A stretch of DNA of 64,000 bases from Galaxea fascicularis (lineage: Eukaryota; Cnidaria; Anthozoa; Scleractinia; Euphylliidae): NCBI GenBank assembly GCA_948470475.1, contig OX419338.1, positions 36,702,095 through 36,766,094 of the forward strand. The letters are read 5' to 3'. This document shows positions 48,816 through 62,381 of the stretch, piece after piece; position 1 is the first letter of the stretch; the number at the start of each line of letters is the position of its first letter. The notes under the pieces are model-generated. The model was not told the DNA's origin. It ran no database searches and saw nothing but the letters and a program-made list of their open reading frames with translations. A program made the position numbers and the translations under genes.

Positions 48816-51800
48816 TCAGTCCACCTTATGTAACACCTCACCGATAGTCGCTAAAAGTATTACCTTGTCAGGATCGTATACCGGAAGCTTGTTGAGCAGT
48901 GGTAAATCCTTTTCTTCATCACGTGCTATGAAAAGGGTGTGGCCATATCCACACGTCACTTCTTGAATATAGATTCCCTCCAATGGCTCCACTATCTTTG
49001 GATTGGTCGAAGATTTTTGTCCACCTTTTTTTAAGCCATATCCCTAGACAGAGAATCATTTCCACGGTGAGGAAAAGAAGTATTGTCTATGCCGCACTGG
49101 TTTCGTTCAAAAGAGGCAACAATGTATAGACGCCATCTCAAAAGAAAGCTGAAGAGAATAACAACTACTGCATTTCGGAGAGGGGAAGGGTGGGGGAAAG
49201 GCAGGACCCGAGGCTTTACTTAATCTGAAATGTATTTCATGGGACGAGAGCATAAATACTATGAACATGGCTCATTAACGATTATTTGCAGAAACTTGTG
49301 TGTTGCTTGGGATGGAGTGGTAGGAGGGACGATATTTTGTCAAATTACGTGGTGATAGTTTTCTTTGTAACAAAAGATGCTGCGAACTCCTTACCAGCTC
49401 ACCATAAGTTGGGCTAGGTCCCCAACTGACTACGCTCTCGTCTGCTGCAAGAACGATACTCGTTTTGCTGTGAAGAAAACCACGAATTATATCAACAAAA
49501 CTCTATAAGCCCAAATTTTTACCAGTCATTGTGCTCTTCGTCATCATGACGTTCGTCTGGGAAGAAACTTCATATCCCCCCCGGCTGCAGACATGGGCAA
49601 AGATCTTGAAAAAGCTCACACCCAACACTCAAGTCAGTAAATTTCTCTTTCCTTTCTCCAGCTTCGGATAGCATCATGAGATGGGGAGGTGCAGGCATCA
49701 ATCTATATACAACCTGCCACTCTGCATTTTTAGGCGCACTTTTATCAAGTGCCCCAAGAGATTTTGTTCAGAATTGTGCTTGCTGTTTCTCAATAACTAC
49801 AGATGAATAACCTTAACCCTAACCCGAACAAACAAGTAAAAAAAACCGTGGCACGAACGAATGAATCACAGAGAGTATTCCCATAAATAACGGCAAATAT
49901 CAAAATTTATCTTTAAGATTGTCTCAGGTACTTACGAACAGCCGACACTGCGCACGTCCCAGCCCGACATATCTCGGACTGGTTTGGGATACATGGTTGC
50001 ATCACTGGTGCTTTTTGTTAGGCCCCAGAAATACAGCTGACCAACACTTACTGCCATGCTGTAAGTTGCACCCGCATGAATCGAAGAAACACCTTGGGCA
50101 AATGGATAACACGAATAAGGAGAATCAAAAAGAGGTTAAGCGAACCCTAACGATAACAACAATAACATCAAGAATAATCACTGCAGAACTCGTGCCTTTT
50201 GTTCTGCATAATCTATAAACCTTTACACGTACTTTCAGTGAAGGTAGGAAGGCTTTATTTGGCTAGAATATTGATATTTCCACTGCTACTCGGTTCGTTG
50301 GAATTCTAGGTTTTCAACGGTCAATTTTTCTATTTCAGTCAGCGTTTGATGACACACACCACGATTGGGCTGCCTGTGCTCTAATCGAACGTTAACTGGA
50401 AATGTGTTCTAGTATTCTCTGATAAGGACAATGAACCGTAGGCCCCGTTTCTTTCCATTAATTGATCATGTGGAACGTTAAAGAACCACTGGGGAGGTAA
50501 CAAACCCCGACTGTAACCACTCCAAGTGTTGCTCTTCGGTTGGTGCTTCAGGGCATGTTTACATGGAGGGAAGGTTCCCCGACTTACCGGGCTACCCAAC
50601 TAGGAGGGTTAAAACATAGCCCGCCTTCACATGTAACTCACCTAAGCGGGATGAAGCGGGATATCTTTTGAGCGGCCGCTAAGCATAACAAACAAAATGG
50701 CGGACAAAAGAAACGTTTCGGCGGCAAGTTTTAATTTTTCCATCACTCACACCAAGAAAATTTAGTATGAGTTTGAGTTTGAGCATGAGTATGAGGATAA
50801 GCATATTGGACCAAAATTTGGGACTAATCCGCAGTTCGGGTACTCGGAGGAGATGGTATTAGGGAACTTAAGGAAAAGACGTTTTCGGGTCAACGGCAAC
50901 GTGGCCGACCGTTAAAGAAGCTGTGAGAGAGAACAGCATTCTCGTCACGAAATAAACTGCTTTAAGCAGAAGCAAAGTGTCCGAGATGGCGGAATATCTT
51001 GCAGCCGGAACATTTAGAAATGGACGTGTTTAGTTAAGCTATTCTGGACAAAAGTAAGTACTTACTTTTACTTTTAAAGAAGCTCACAAGTCTTGGAATG
51101 AGTTCATCCTTTGGCTGTTGGTGACCGAGCCGTCCATATCCGCCGAAGCCCCAAGTAAATAGCCTGTCTTTTGAGTCTCGAGCAATCTGAACAAACACAA
51201 ATTCCAGCTCTTGCAGTCGCTTTCCTAAGACGTTGTTTTCATTAACTATAATTGTTTTTAATTATAGTGCAATATAATTAATTCCGTCTAAAAGCAATCA
51301 AAAGGGCAGCGATGCCAACCGCGGGAAAATTGGCCAGCGAAGGAGAGTGCAGGAGAGTATGCAACAAGAGCTAAGGACGGGAATTAAAGGACCTGTGTCA
51401 CGAAAATGTGCATGTATGGTTTTGATTGACACCGGAACGCTGTTAACCAACAGAAATCGTGCGACTCAGTGACAAGAACATCTTTATATATATATATGCC
51501 TTTCGATTTTCTGCCTCCCATCTTTTCTTGTTTGTTTTTGTTTTTTTTGCTTTTCTTTGGAAGCAAAGCGGCCACAAGGCGAAATCAGCTTTCGTCCCGA
51601 GCCGCTTCCTACACCTCCCCAAAGACCTTCTCGCGTCGACATCCAATTTCTCAATGAATTTTAAAAAATATACACACAAATGCCACTAGAATTACTCAAA
51701 GATGATCAAGTATTATTTTTACAAGGTTTCAACGATGTTCGCTAATCGAAACAGGACGATGGAAAGAGATTTTACTCCTCGACAGTAACCTTGAAAAACG

Positions 51801-54800
51801 GTTCGCCAGACCAGAAATCAAGATGCCGCACATGCGCAGAAGCGTGTCACAGTCCCTTTCAGAGGACTGATATGAAGCGCGAGAAGGCAAGCAAGTGGCG
51901 TCTAGCGCGGGAAAACATAGTAACGAAGCATACCACGGGAATCAAATAACCAATCATAAGTAAGCATCCTTCCAACTCAAAGTGGTTCAACCTACCGTAT
52001 GGTTATTACCACAAGATACGTCCACAATTCGGACGTCATCCATGATGTGCGTAAAACCATCTTTTGTCTTTTCCACAAAAACTGCCACATGTCGCGGAAG
52101 AACCTCGTTATTAAACGACAGTTTATTTGCTGACACAAAATATTGCCCGTCTGTATTATGTCCCAGCTGCCCGTACTCAGGTCGACCAAACGAGTAAAGC
52201 AGGTTATTTTCGTCAACAAACATACTAAATTCAGCACCGCAAGAGGATTTGATGATCTTCTTGTTTCCGGGATGAACAATCTATGGCCATAAGAAACGAC
52301 ACAATATAAATTAGCCGGAGATGAAAAGTGAAGCAAAGAATCAGTTAAGACGACAATGCTGGTGCTGATGCTGTGCAACAGTAACTTTTATTACCATGCT
52401 ACCAATCATTTTGCATAAGTGGCGAAACAAGTTACACGGAAAAAGCCGTTAGAGACAACTTGCTGCAATACCTGTATGTGAAACGTCAGTTCAGTTTAAC
52501 TTGAGGTAATTAAACTCCAACATTTTTTTTTCGTACAAAATATTTTAAAGGTTATAACGCCTGTCAGTCTAAATTTTACCAGGAAATTTTTAAACTTCAC
52601 CAATAGAGACAAGAATCCCGTGGTTTGTTTTGGTCGAACCTCACACATCTAAGAGTATTTCCAGCATCTCTGAAGTTTCGCGGTATTTTCCTCGGGCGCT
52701 CAAGAACAAATAACTGTTGTTCGGTCTGATTCCTTGGATTAGTTACCTGAACAGGTTTTGCCATGATAGGCTTTTGATGACCTTGTCCCAGCTGCGCCGA
52801 TTTGTTGTCACCAAACCCAAACAGGATGCCTTCAACTAGGAAAAATAATACAAACATTTACTAAACTGTCAAGATCCACACGCCATAAACTGAAAACTCA
52901 TTTTTCCAGCTGCCAGCACTATTCTTTCTTTGTTTCAGATGCGAGTTGGAGACCAGGTTGGGGTGGGTAGGTGGTCATTACATTGAGAGGTGGTCACCTG
53001 AGTGGGGTGGGTAGGAGTTACTTACATTGAGGTGGCCACCAGGGTGGAATGGGTAGGAGGTTATTACATTGCAGTGGGCACCAGAGTGGGGTGGGTAGGA
53101 GGTCATTATGTTGAGCATGCAAAGCGTTTTCACGCAGGTATTTACTGGCAACTTTCCAAATAGCGATTGGAAGAGTATATGACAGAACGTTCTTCATAGC
53201 AAATCTCACATATCTTTTCATTCAAAGGCAGGGAGAAGGAATCCTCTAGGAAAGCCGGTTCCTGTTGCATGAGCTGTCAGAAATGACAGCCTGGTGTTTG
53301 GATGGATTCGTGATAAGAATGTCGTTTGTTTGTGCTTTAACTGTTTTGGATCATTTTTTGAGGGGAATTTATTAACTAATTAAGACCTGTTAGGGAAGGA
53401 TTCACTGTAAAGTACCTATTCCAGTGGCCACTATAGTAGGTGACAATTGGATCAAGGTGTTATAGTGTATATGATATCTGACAAGCTTCTGGGCATCCAG
53501 GACTCTTTCAAAAATAGTGATTAAAGTGAACTACAACCCGTTGATTAAGAAAATAAGACAGTAGTGGCACAAAAGGTAGGCAATGACAAGGAAGGGTGTG
53601 ACTTGGACCAAAAACAATAAAACATAAAATTTCTCTGAGACATAAGATGCCTGTATATATGAAACTGATCATCTTCAGTTAGTAGTTTTATATTGAAGCT
53701 AACCTGTGAGTACCAAAGAGTGCGCCTTTCCAACACTGGCTTGCACAAAGGTGAATGTCTTCAAACTCTCTATTACTTTAGGCTTGTCACAGCGGACTGT
53801 ATCACCATGGCCAAGTTGGCCTTTGTCATTACGCCCTATTAAAATATGTATTGGTCAGTTATAAACTGTGAACAGCTAAGCTCTGTATGGGTATATCTTA
53901 CAGTCAATCTACATCTTGTGACTAGACTAGTTTAGTTTTCCAAGAGTCAAATGACTGTTGAATTCCTCTTTTTAACATTTGACATTGACATTTTTTTCAA
54001 AAGCACCATTGACTTATTTGACAAAACTACTGATTGTCACCATAAAAATGAAAGTCTTTAAAAGTTTTCAAGTATGTCACATGTTTACATAAAAGCAAAT
54101 TTCAGCAAGTGAATTTCCTGCAAGAATTCAGATGTCTCCCTAGAAAATTGTTCAACCTTAACCCTAACACATATTTCAGGGCCCAAGAAAATGGAACTCC
54201 TCACCAACCCACATTGAAGTCGCCGCAACCTTTTATATCATACATTTTTAAGAGATAGACAGGATACAATTTGATCAATTAATTGTTTTTTCTTCATTAC
54301 TAGTTCAAATGCCTCTTATGTATGCAGGTAAGATGCAGCATTCAAAACACTGACAGCCAGAAATATCAATACCTTTTAATTACGTCCCATGGCTTCTTTG
54401 AGATTTCACCCACAATCAAATTTGCTCTTCTATTTGATTACTTTTTTGCTGTTCTTCTGTTTCTCATATAAATTGCTTGCACTTACTTCCATAAATTATA
54501 ATTATTTACTTTATCACCTATGCATTACTCTTTCATTTAAATGGCATTTTTGGTAATCAAGTTTTGGTAATGAAACGTTTTTCATTGAACACCTCACAAC
54601 AAATACACAGAATACAACAAATTTGGTGATCAAAGTTTATTTTTTTGGCCAGGGCTTTCCAATGACTTTGCTTGAGAATGCCTGGTTAGTTGAATTTGAT
54701 GGAGATTTGTGCTTGTGTTTTCAGAAGTTGCTGATATTGCCCTCATGGTTGCATGACTCAGGCAATTTGAGCAAATTCTGAACTTGACACATGTGATGAT

Positions 54801-57800
54801 TAATCCTTAGTTTTACTTGGCTCCATACAATTACCTATCCTAAAGGTAACTACTGGTATAACAAAATTATCGCATCTCATTGGCCATCACCAGCTATGGT
54901 TTTCACACTAATAGGACAGTGTTATTGGACAGTATGCACCATTGCATGTTTGCTGCTGGAGGGCAGTTGCACTTTAATATTCTCTTTACTATGCATCTCA
55001 GGGTAAAAACTATTTTTTCCTGAAAAGTTTCTCTCTTATTTCTTTCTCGTTCTCTTTGTTATAGATATGATTAATTGGTAATAGGACTTCATGTCGTCCA
55101 CTTCAGTCTGTAATCATACTTATGATGAAAAAACAAATCAATTTTGTTAACCAATTGTATGATCACAGACTGAATTGACTCCACTCAGTCCTATGACCAT
55201 CATTTATCTGGAATTGTACGGTGTGGTAAAATGACTAAAATAGAATGAATAAAAAAGACAAATTAATTTGAAAATTTTGTAACATTTTCATATTTCAAAA
55301 AATGTTGTTGAGTGACTGTAACAGGTATCATAGGGATCATAATGGGTTAGGGTTAGGGGGTTGGGTGAAAATGCACCACAGGTTTATTAAATTACCTTGC
55401 TTAGAACAAATAAAATTATTCATCTTCTAATATTGGCAATATCATTGACAAAATCAAGACAATTAATTAAGAATATAAATACATACTCACAATCACACAC
55501 GGCATACGCATTTCCTAGGCAATTGGGTATTTGCTCTGGCTGACTCTCTCTGGCAGACACTCCTACCTTGAGGCTAAACTTGTATTTCTCTGTCTTCACT
55601 CACTAGTTCCAAGCTACTTTTTATCATTTTACTAGACTTTCTAATATTCATAATTACACAGCAAGGCAGACCTTTAGGTTATCCCTACCAAAGGTTAAAC
55701 ATAATTATATTATGGGAGGACTTTACTCTTTAGTGGTATGAAAATTTTTAATGGACTCCTGTTAAGCACTGCAAATGCCGAAAGCATACAGACCTTTGCC
55801 GCCAAGCGAGACATTTTCCTTATCATGACCTTTGATGATGTTTCCTTGTCATTTTATTACATTTTGGGCTCCTTAATGTTGTCTTTTTTTTAATATTTCA
55901 TGGTCCTTAAGATGCAGGGTCCCTATGGATACCAGCTGACTGGGCCACTCTTTTGAAATAAAGTTTTACTTTACTTTCCTAAATTCAGAAGTATAAATAA
56001 TGAAAGTTGATATAACCTCTAACTTAGGAAGGAGTTTTGCATACAGATATGCTCAAGATCAATCCAAGACTTTTATGGCCCAGGCAATTTCTTGCATGCA
56101 TCTCTCCAGTTATGCCATTACAAGATAACTACTTACCAAAACTCATGAGAGTTCCCCCTTCACAGATGATAATGCTGTGACAAGCACTGGGTCCGGATGC
56201 CACATGCTGAACCCTGATGCTATTCAATGGTGAAATACTGTGTGGCTCCCACAAATTTGGTCCTCCTGCATTAGCTACAAGAATGTCATCAAAGCAAGGC
56301 CAACAATGACCACCAATAAATACTAGGCAGAAGTTTCTTTTCCAGTCTTCGAAACAGACAATTGGTAATGTGCTGTCCCAGAAAATGTGTATCCCGTGTA
56401 TCCCCCGTCCATGAAAGGCAATTTTGCATTAAGGGTCCAACACCATCTCAAAATTCCAGAGTATGGTTCTTGCCATTCTACTCACCCTGGTAATTACAAT
56501 AATGATCTTTCATAGGGTTGGCTCAAAGGTATCACTGCAGCCAAACAACTTTGATTCTGGAAGTTACAGTATTGACAAAATACACTTGATGATCTCATAC
56601 ATGCAATGCACACTTTTTGCCAAATAATCAATTTGTGCATCCAACTTAATAGGGACCTTAAGATACCCTGGACGCAGCCTTGAAAGATGCAGACTGGAAG
56701 TAAATTTGCACGGTCTAGAATGGAATTTGCATATATGTCATGCTACTTGATGACCCCCACCTTGGTCACAGAAGTGGTACAGTTCATTTTAGCAGCCTCT
56801 CAAAGGTGAGCTAGTTTTCCCACTTTTCCTCTTTAAATTGCCTGTTTTGCACAAAATTTGTAAACAATATTTTTAAATGGATATTTTAATATTTCTTGTT
56901 ATGTTTCAATTTTCTATCGTAATTCAGGTTTTAAAGTGTATATGGAGTATTCAAGTAGGAAAGATGAATGACGAGGCTTCAGAATGGAATCCAAAAAGCA
57001 GGTGAGATATTCTATTCCACATTTTTATTTCAGATCAAGGGGAACTACTTAGTGGCAGTTAAGGACCGCTATGGAAAATGGTTTTGCATGTTGTATAAAA
57101 AAATCTTTTAAGAAAACAACCTAAGGATTCTACTAATCTTTTTAACTTACAAGTGCTTTGCTGAAAATGGTGCCAAAGTTTTGATTGAAATTCTGCTTTT
57201 GTTTTTTGAACATTTAGTTCCGTAATGAAACAGACAAACAGTTATGACCTTGCTCTTTCTCCAGAGGTGTTACTGGTGGAACCATATTGCCACAAGCCAA
57301 GGATGGTTGAAAGAGGAAAAGTCAAATCTCCTGTATACTACTCTTCATACGGCAATTCTAGGTTTTTTGGAAAAGCTGCTGTCATACAGGAGCACAAATA
57401 CTTTGTCCCAAATTATGTCAGCCACATAACGTTAAAACCTCTCAGGTCTTCTTAAAGGGGGTCATATCAGCGAAAACTCCTGATTATCTGATTAAATCTG
57501 TTCTATGCTAATTGTTTCAGCTGCCACTTGCATGACACACATCTTTGGGTTTGTTTGTCCCACATGATGGTGGCAGTCTCAACTCATGCCTTCTCAAATG
57601 TGGCCACCTTCCTCGTCCAGTATCTTAAGGACCCAAATAAGGGGAATGGAAGAGGCTAAGCAGCTAAAATACTAAAGACAAATGGAGGACATTAACATAT
57701 AACTCAATATGATCAGGTTGAAACGTTGCTTTATCTAAATGAAATTTCATGGGCAATAAACACACAAATAATACCTCCAGATTTTGGAACCTCCTTTCGT

Positions 57801-60249
57801 CCAATCATGTCCCAGTTTGTTCCACCACAGATCAGAAGCTTGCCACATGTATTAACTGATTCTGAGATGGTCTAACAGAAGATAAGTACAAGATATGTAA
57901 CATACAAAACCATCTAAGTGGTGTAGAATTAATCAATCCTGACCAAATATTTTCACATAATTTGACAGACAAAACAGACAGAATATTTCACGTAGAAAAT
58001 CATCTCAAGACATAACTGCCAATAAGTAATTCTGTTAGTAACAGACCCCTTCGTTCTAAGAGATAAAAACATTAACATCAGCCTCCTATGGATGAGAGAT
58101 AAAAATCTGTCTCAATAAATCAAGATTAGAATGTAATTCATAAACATTTTTCAAATATTTGATTTACAATATTTTGATAAAAATTGGCCAAACACAGACA
58201 AGTTATTTTATCCTATGTTTGATCATGCACACTTGCACATGTTTGGATGTACTAATGTCAACTGATTTCAGGCTCAACTCCCACAGCAGCACTGGTTGCG
58301 ATTAAATGCCACAATTCCATAGCCAAAAATCAGACAAAATTTCTAATGTAAAGCTCAAGCGCAGTTGTTCACCCAGTGATGTCACTAATGTTTGAAGTAG
58401 GTGGGGATCTACAAAAAATAGCCAGGGATTTGAGTTGCTGTCATGAAGTCAACATGCTGGCTGAGGGGAAAATCCCCCGCCTGTGGCCCTTGTTACCTTT
58501 CAAACATTTTGGGTCTGCTTTTCCTTAGGATTCTACATTTGTTTCACTCTTATTTTCTTTCTTTACGTTATTTCACTTTGTCTTAGTTCTTGATGCTGTG
58601 AAATGATTATATATAATCAACACAGCTGATACACTGTAGGCTACTTAGGAAAACAAAATCAAAAAAATGATCAGGTACATCAGCTTTGCTCATATCTTGC
58701 CGTTTATTTGTTTTGCGACCATCATTGTTATCCCTCAGCCCAGTGTTGTGTTGGTTGCCACCTGCTTTCAATGTTGTCTTTTGGCTGAAGGTTGGTATTA
58801 CATGTACTTGTTGCTGGGATAATAAAATAAATCTTTGAAGTATTTACTATGTGATTTACTTGAACTGCATAAATTTTTCTTCACAGTGAAAAATAAAAAA
58901 AATAATAATTTGACTGAAATCGAGTCTTCATTGTAAGCAGAACTTGGTCCTTTACGTGGAATCTTAACATGATAATAACTGGTGGTAAAATATATGTGGA
59001 TCGTAGTACTCCTTTCATTTTCGACAATACCTGCTTTGTACAGCAAAAGAGGGGCATAAATTTCCTCACCCCAAATCAAAGATGGATAATTTCGATAAAA
59101 GCAGTCTCATGAATATTTTTATGATGTGAAACTACTTAAGCTTAATCAACCAGCAATAAAAATTCCGAAATTTTGGTCACGGTTAGGCGTAATAGCAGAA
59201 CTAATGTAAGTTTGGACTTTTTTGATACAGTGCACATTGATGCAACATCAAGTAGGCCAGTTAAATGCCACGCAAGGAACCTTTTAAAAATAAGACCTCC
59301 GCATACAGGTAAAAGCATTGCGTTGTTATGAGATTCCTCAAACAAGACTTGTCTCTCTTTCGTACATCAAGATACTTTTTCTAAGCGAAAAATCCATACG
59401 AAATGGAAAAACATGTTCTCAAGCAAGTTGATTTCCACAGTTTTAAAACGACATCTAAACCCAAGCGAATTTAAAATAATTGCTACAATATAAACTTAAG
59501 CTTATAGTTTGACAGCTTGTTCATATCTATTTCCCGCGGAAGGATTATGAATATGTCTGGCTTATGAATGCCAATTCATATCAGCGTTATATTTTCGTCA
59601 CTTTCGGGTGTCAATCGAATCAAATTTTCCTTTCATCTTATTCCATTGATCTTTTGGCCAAAAATAATTTATTTTCCGCTACAGAACCGGAAACAGCCGG
59701 ACAAAAAGATTTGCATGCTGACCGCGATCTTAAGACTGTTGCACATCATTTGCATGAAAACCTTCTGCTTGGAACGAAATTAAGCTTTATATCTTCACGA
59801 AAAAATTTTATTCCGATCAGATGCAAGTGAATAAATCAAAGTGGTTTCATGAACCTTCTCCCGAATATAATTTGCTGTAATTCTGAATAATCTTGAGAAC
59901 GCAGCAATAATTAGATCTCGTACAAATGTATTGGCGGCACACAGCAGCCGGTAAAATACCAGCTAAACAGCTCTTCAAAGGAAATTTGACCCCGAGAGAG
60001 TGAATTGACGCGCAATCTCAAAGAGACGCTATAAATCCACTATACCTGGACTTCGTCGACTTCGTTGGCCTTTTCGGAAGTTGCGTCGGTTAAGGTTTCG
60101 TCTATCGAGTATGTATCTTCAATATTTTCTTGACCCGATGATTCGAGCGGTGATGATGAACATTCTATCTTAGATCTCTTCAAATTTTCTTCCTCGCAGT
60201 TCTCTAGCTCTACCTTTCTTTTATGCGGCGACACTTCCAGGTTCGACAT
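48816..60249 (-). CDS. RCC2: RCC2 / TD-60, RCC1-repeat protein
   Basis: Ten exons with agreeing phases: 60249-60046, 57871-57775, 56265-56137, 53835-53704, 52835-52747, 52280-51996, 51186-51066, 50092-49936, 49467-49395, 49043-48816 (1515 nt, 504 aa; human 522). Exon 1 is a basic/acidic tail with KRKVE and LKRSK nuclear-signal-like runs. The rest is a seven-bladed RCC1-type propeller with RCC2-specific text: GTNWDMIGRKEVPK, GRNDKGQLGHGDT, SCGAEFSMFVDENNLLYSFG, VAVFVEKTKDG, TWGFGGYGRLGHQQPKDE, SWGPSPTYGELGYG. In vertebrates it binds chromosomal passenger sites and regulates Rac1/RalA/Arf6. Uncertain: the exon 7 donor (three GT choices) and the last exon, where a GACAAG|GTAATA donor could splice off the final 15 residues. 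Confidence 0.94.
50545..50640. mobile_element. MITE family B end fragment
   Basis: GTTTACATGGAGGGAAGGTTC and CGACTTACCGGGCTACCC match the right part of the family B element at 24580-24640. RCC2 intron 7. Confidence 0.55.
52957..53115. repeat. Minisatellite, 42-45 bp unit
   Basis: Nearly four units of GTGGGGTGGGTAGGAGGTCA, then TTACATTGAGGTGGCCACCA, in RCC2 intron 4. The G-rich half has GGGG and GGG runs in each unit. Confidence 0.85.
54840..55205. mobile_element. MITE related to the POLR2D intron cluster
   Basis: Contains TATAACAAAATTATC, GGCCATCACCAGCTATG, GGAGGGCAGTTGCACTTTAA, ATGCATCTCAGGGTAAAA and AATAGGACTT, reverse or direct counterparts of words at 13680-14290. Between 55080 and 55200, CAGTCTGTAATCATA and its complement flank a short inverted repeat. 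RCC2 intron 3. Confidence 0.6.
56963..57455 (+). CDS. Candidate small nested gene inside RCC2 intron 2
   Basis: Two plus-strand exons, 56963-57000 and 57218-57455, give a 91-aa frame: MNDEASEWNPKS at the start, ending ...PNYVSHITLKPLRSS. The junction is clean: AAAAGCAG|GTGAGA to TTGAACATTTAG|TTCC, phases agreeing. A further acceptor (CGTAATTCAG at 56928) precedes the ATG with the frame open, so an upstream exon is possible. Composition is protein-like (GKVKSPVYYSSYGNSRFFGK). I recognise no family. RCC2 lies on the other strand. Confidence 0.4.
57456..57774. other. RCC2 intron 2 remainder
   Basis: Nothing recognised between the candidate nested gene and RCC2 exon 2. The 2.2-kb RCC2 intron 1 (57872-60045) likewise shows no recognisable gene; its open frames at 58798-59830 look random. 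Confidence 0.4.
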
Positions 60250-60799
60250 TGGTACAGAAATTTAGCGGTAAAAAAAGTAAACTTCCCGAGAGAGATTCCC
60301 CTTTCCTTTTGTATATTCCAGTAATACCGCCAAATAAAAGAGCTCAAAAAATCAATGAAACGACAAAGTCTTGGTAGGGAAGGAATGGTGACAAGTACCC
60401 AGTGTATCCGCGCGCATTCCTCTCACTCTGCGTGGGACGCGTAGACTCCGCAGAGAGTTTCGCGCGCGCGATGCAAAGGATCACCAAACCAAGCGAGCGC
60501 ACAAAAGTAAATAAAGAGATAAATAACGATTTGAAATGGTTTCCTGTGCCACAAACCTTAATGCTCAAAGGCGGCAAACTATGTCTGATTCTACCAAAAT
60601 CTCGGCATTTATATATCAATATAAAGTCTCCGGAATTTTCTGGCGCCTTTTCTTTTAAAAATGTAGTTTGTCGCTTTCAAATTTCGCGCTTCAGCGCGTC
60701 AATTGTATGCTAATGGCGATGATTAGTCACATGAATATCAATGATGTTCGGCCATTGTGCGCCATGATTAAATTCAAGACGGTTGACAACACTCTTGTA

Positions 60800-61120
60800 C
60801 CAGAAGGATGCGAAGCGGAAAACCAAAGTGCAGCTGGTACCAACAAACCAACAAAACCACCACATTTGCCAGCAGTAACAATAATAAGATCCTAACAGTA
60901 TATCATTCTGTAAACTGCCAGTCCTCATGGCTTATTTACATCACTGAGTGTAACATTTCCAGTTTACAACAGTACATAGGTAAGAGCGAAACAGCGTTCA
61001 ATCTTCGCTTAACCCACTGACTACCGTGCCGGCCAAAACCGGCCGCACAAGACTCCCATGCTTCAAAACATGGCAACTTTCTCAATCGCACGAATATTGC
61101 CTTAACTGTCAGTTGTGAGC
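60800..61120 (+). mobile_element. GIY-YIG remnant of a Penelope-like element
   Basis: 60895-61018 encodes NCQSSWLIYITECNISSLQQ followed by YIGKSETAFNLRLTH, the GIY-YIG nuclease start of Penelope-like elements; decayed continuation (DSHASKHGNF) follows after a stop. Of a different subgroup from the elements in MTHFR introns. Confidence 0.6.
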
Positions 61121-61554
61121 ACGAAATGGAATGTCCTTTAAATTTGGATATCCAATAAACGCAAGAAACGTAGCGATTTTTACCAAATATGGCCTTTTGA
61201 GTTTGGACAAGAACGAAAATGACCGTTTTTAACGTCAAAGAGAAACGACGAAAATGTCCCTTTTTGCCTTTTTGTCTTTTAAAGAAATCATCGTCGAAAA
61301 ACCAAACTTCAGCCATCATAACAAAATTCAATCCTTGTTGTAGCTTAGAAATGACTTTTTTTGTTCATATTCTTCTCTCGAGCGTAGATACCGCCTTTTG
61401 TTCCACTGCATTCGGGCCTTCCGGCCATTTTCAACATTTCAGCCGCATTGCATGCTGAGAAATAACGAGAATTTTTGACAGCGCCCTTTCCTTCCTCCAA
61501 TTCTTTCACATATAAACTCAGGAACTTCGACCTACCGTCAAAAATTCGTGCTCG

Positions 61555-61735
61555 TGGCGATCAGGTGGTAGAGCATCGCACGGGAATCGCGAGGTCACGG
61601 GTGCAAGCCCCGTTGAAGTCCTGAATTTTTTTCAGGCTTCTTTACGCAATTGCAAAAATTGCGATCATAACTGCGACGATCATTCTTCATTTGATTTCAT
61701 ATCCGCAGTTCACATATGATTTCTTTCATATAAAC
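61555..61735 (+). repeat. Degraded tRNA-derived SINE, copy 3
   Basis: Same family as 38374 and 38606: GGTGGTAGAGCATCGCAC, AATCGCGAGGTCACGGG, GTTGAAGTCCTGAATTTTTT, then GATCATTCTTCATTTG and CAGTTCACATATGATTTC. The 5' acceptor half is mutated. Confidence 0.8.
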
Positions 61736-61924
61736 CTAACCTTATGAAAACCAGGTCGACGAGAATTCGAGGCTTTTTAGAACTTCCTGTGCTATTACCT
61801 CCGGTGTTCAACAAGGACACTTAACTTTTTGCTTCTTACCAGATAACAGTGTCGACGAAAGGAAAAAAAAAAGAACATGGCTATTTGCTATATAATTAGA
61901 CATGAAATCGACGTAACCTCTGAC

Positions 61925-62381
61925 CTGAACTATCTTGTGGGCAGTAGTGTCAGTTTTGCCCAAATCTTGCTTTGAAACGTTGGCCTTGCCGAGAGCAAAG
62001 TTGCCGTCGGAAAGAGGCATCGATTTGCACGAAATCAAGCAACCGAATTCCCTGGTGGCTAACACAAAAGCAAGCTCTTGGTAAATTACATCTACGTAAA
62101 CATGTGGCAAATGTTACGACTAGATTTGAGGCCGGAAATCACACATTATGACACTTCAAATTATCACATCACTTATCAGATCACTAGCATAGAATCGCTA
62201 AAGCCGCAAGGGCGGTAACAAGTCGGGAAACTGGAAAAACTTACGGTTTTCGCGCAGAAATACAGAGGCAACTCTTGTCGTCGCCTGATAGTTACTTGAA
62301 GTCCCGGATGTTGAAAAACGATTTCAATCGAACTTCCGTCAAGCCCTTGTTTCTTGATAAATTTCAGACTAAGTCTTTTGC
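61925..62381 (-). CDS. Possible exons of an unidentified right-edge gene
   Basis: Segment X, 62381-62245, is open after TTTTGAGCAG and ends AAAACC|GTAAGT; it reads RLSLKFIKKQGLDGSSIEIV then FQHPGLQVTIRRRQELPLYF. Segment Y ends at 61925 (ATAGTTCAG|GTCAGA) and reads MPLSDGNFALGKANVSKQDL then GKTDTTAHKIVQ; its 5' boundary is unclear because no good acceptor has a phase matching X. Both read like real protein but I recognise neither. They lie about 1.7 kb upstream of RCC2 on the same strand. Confidence 0.3.
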
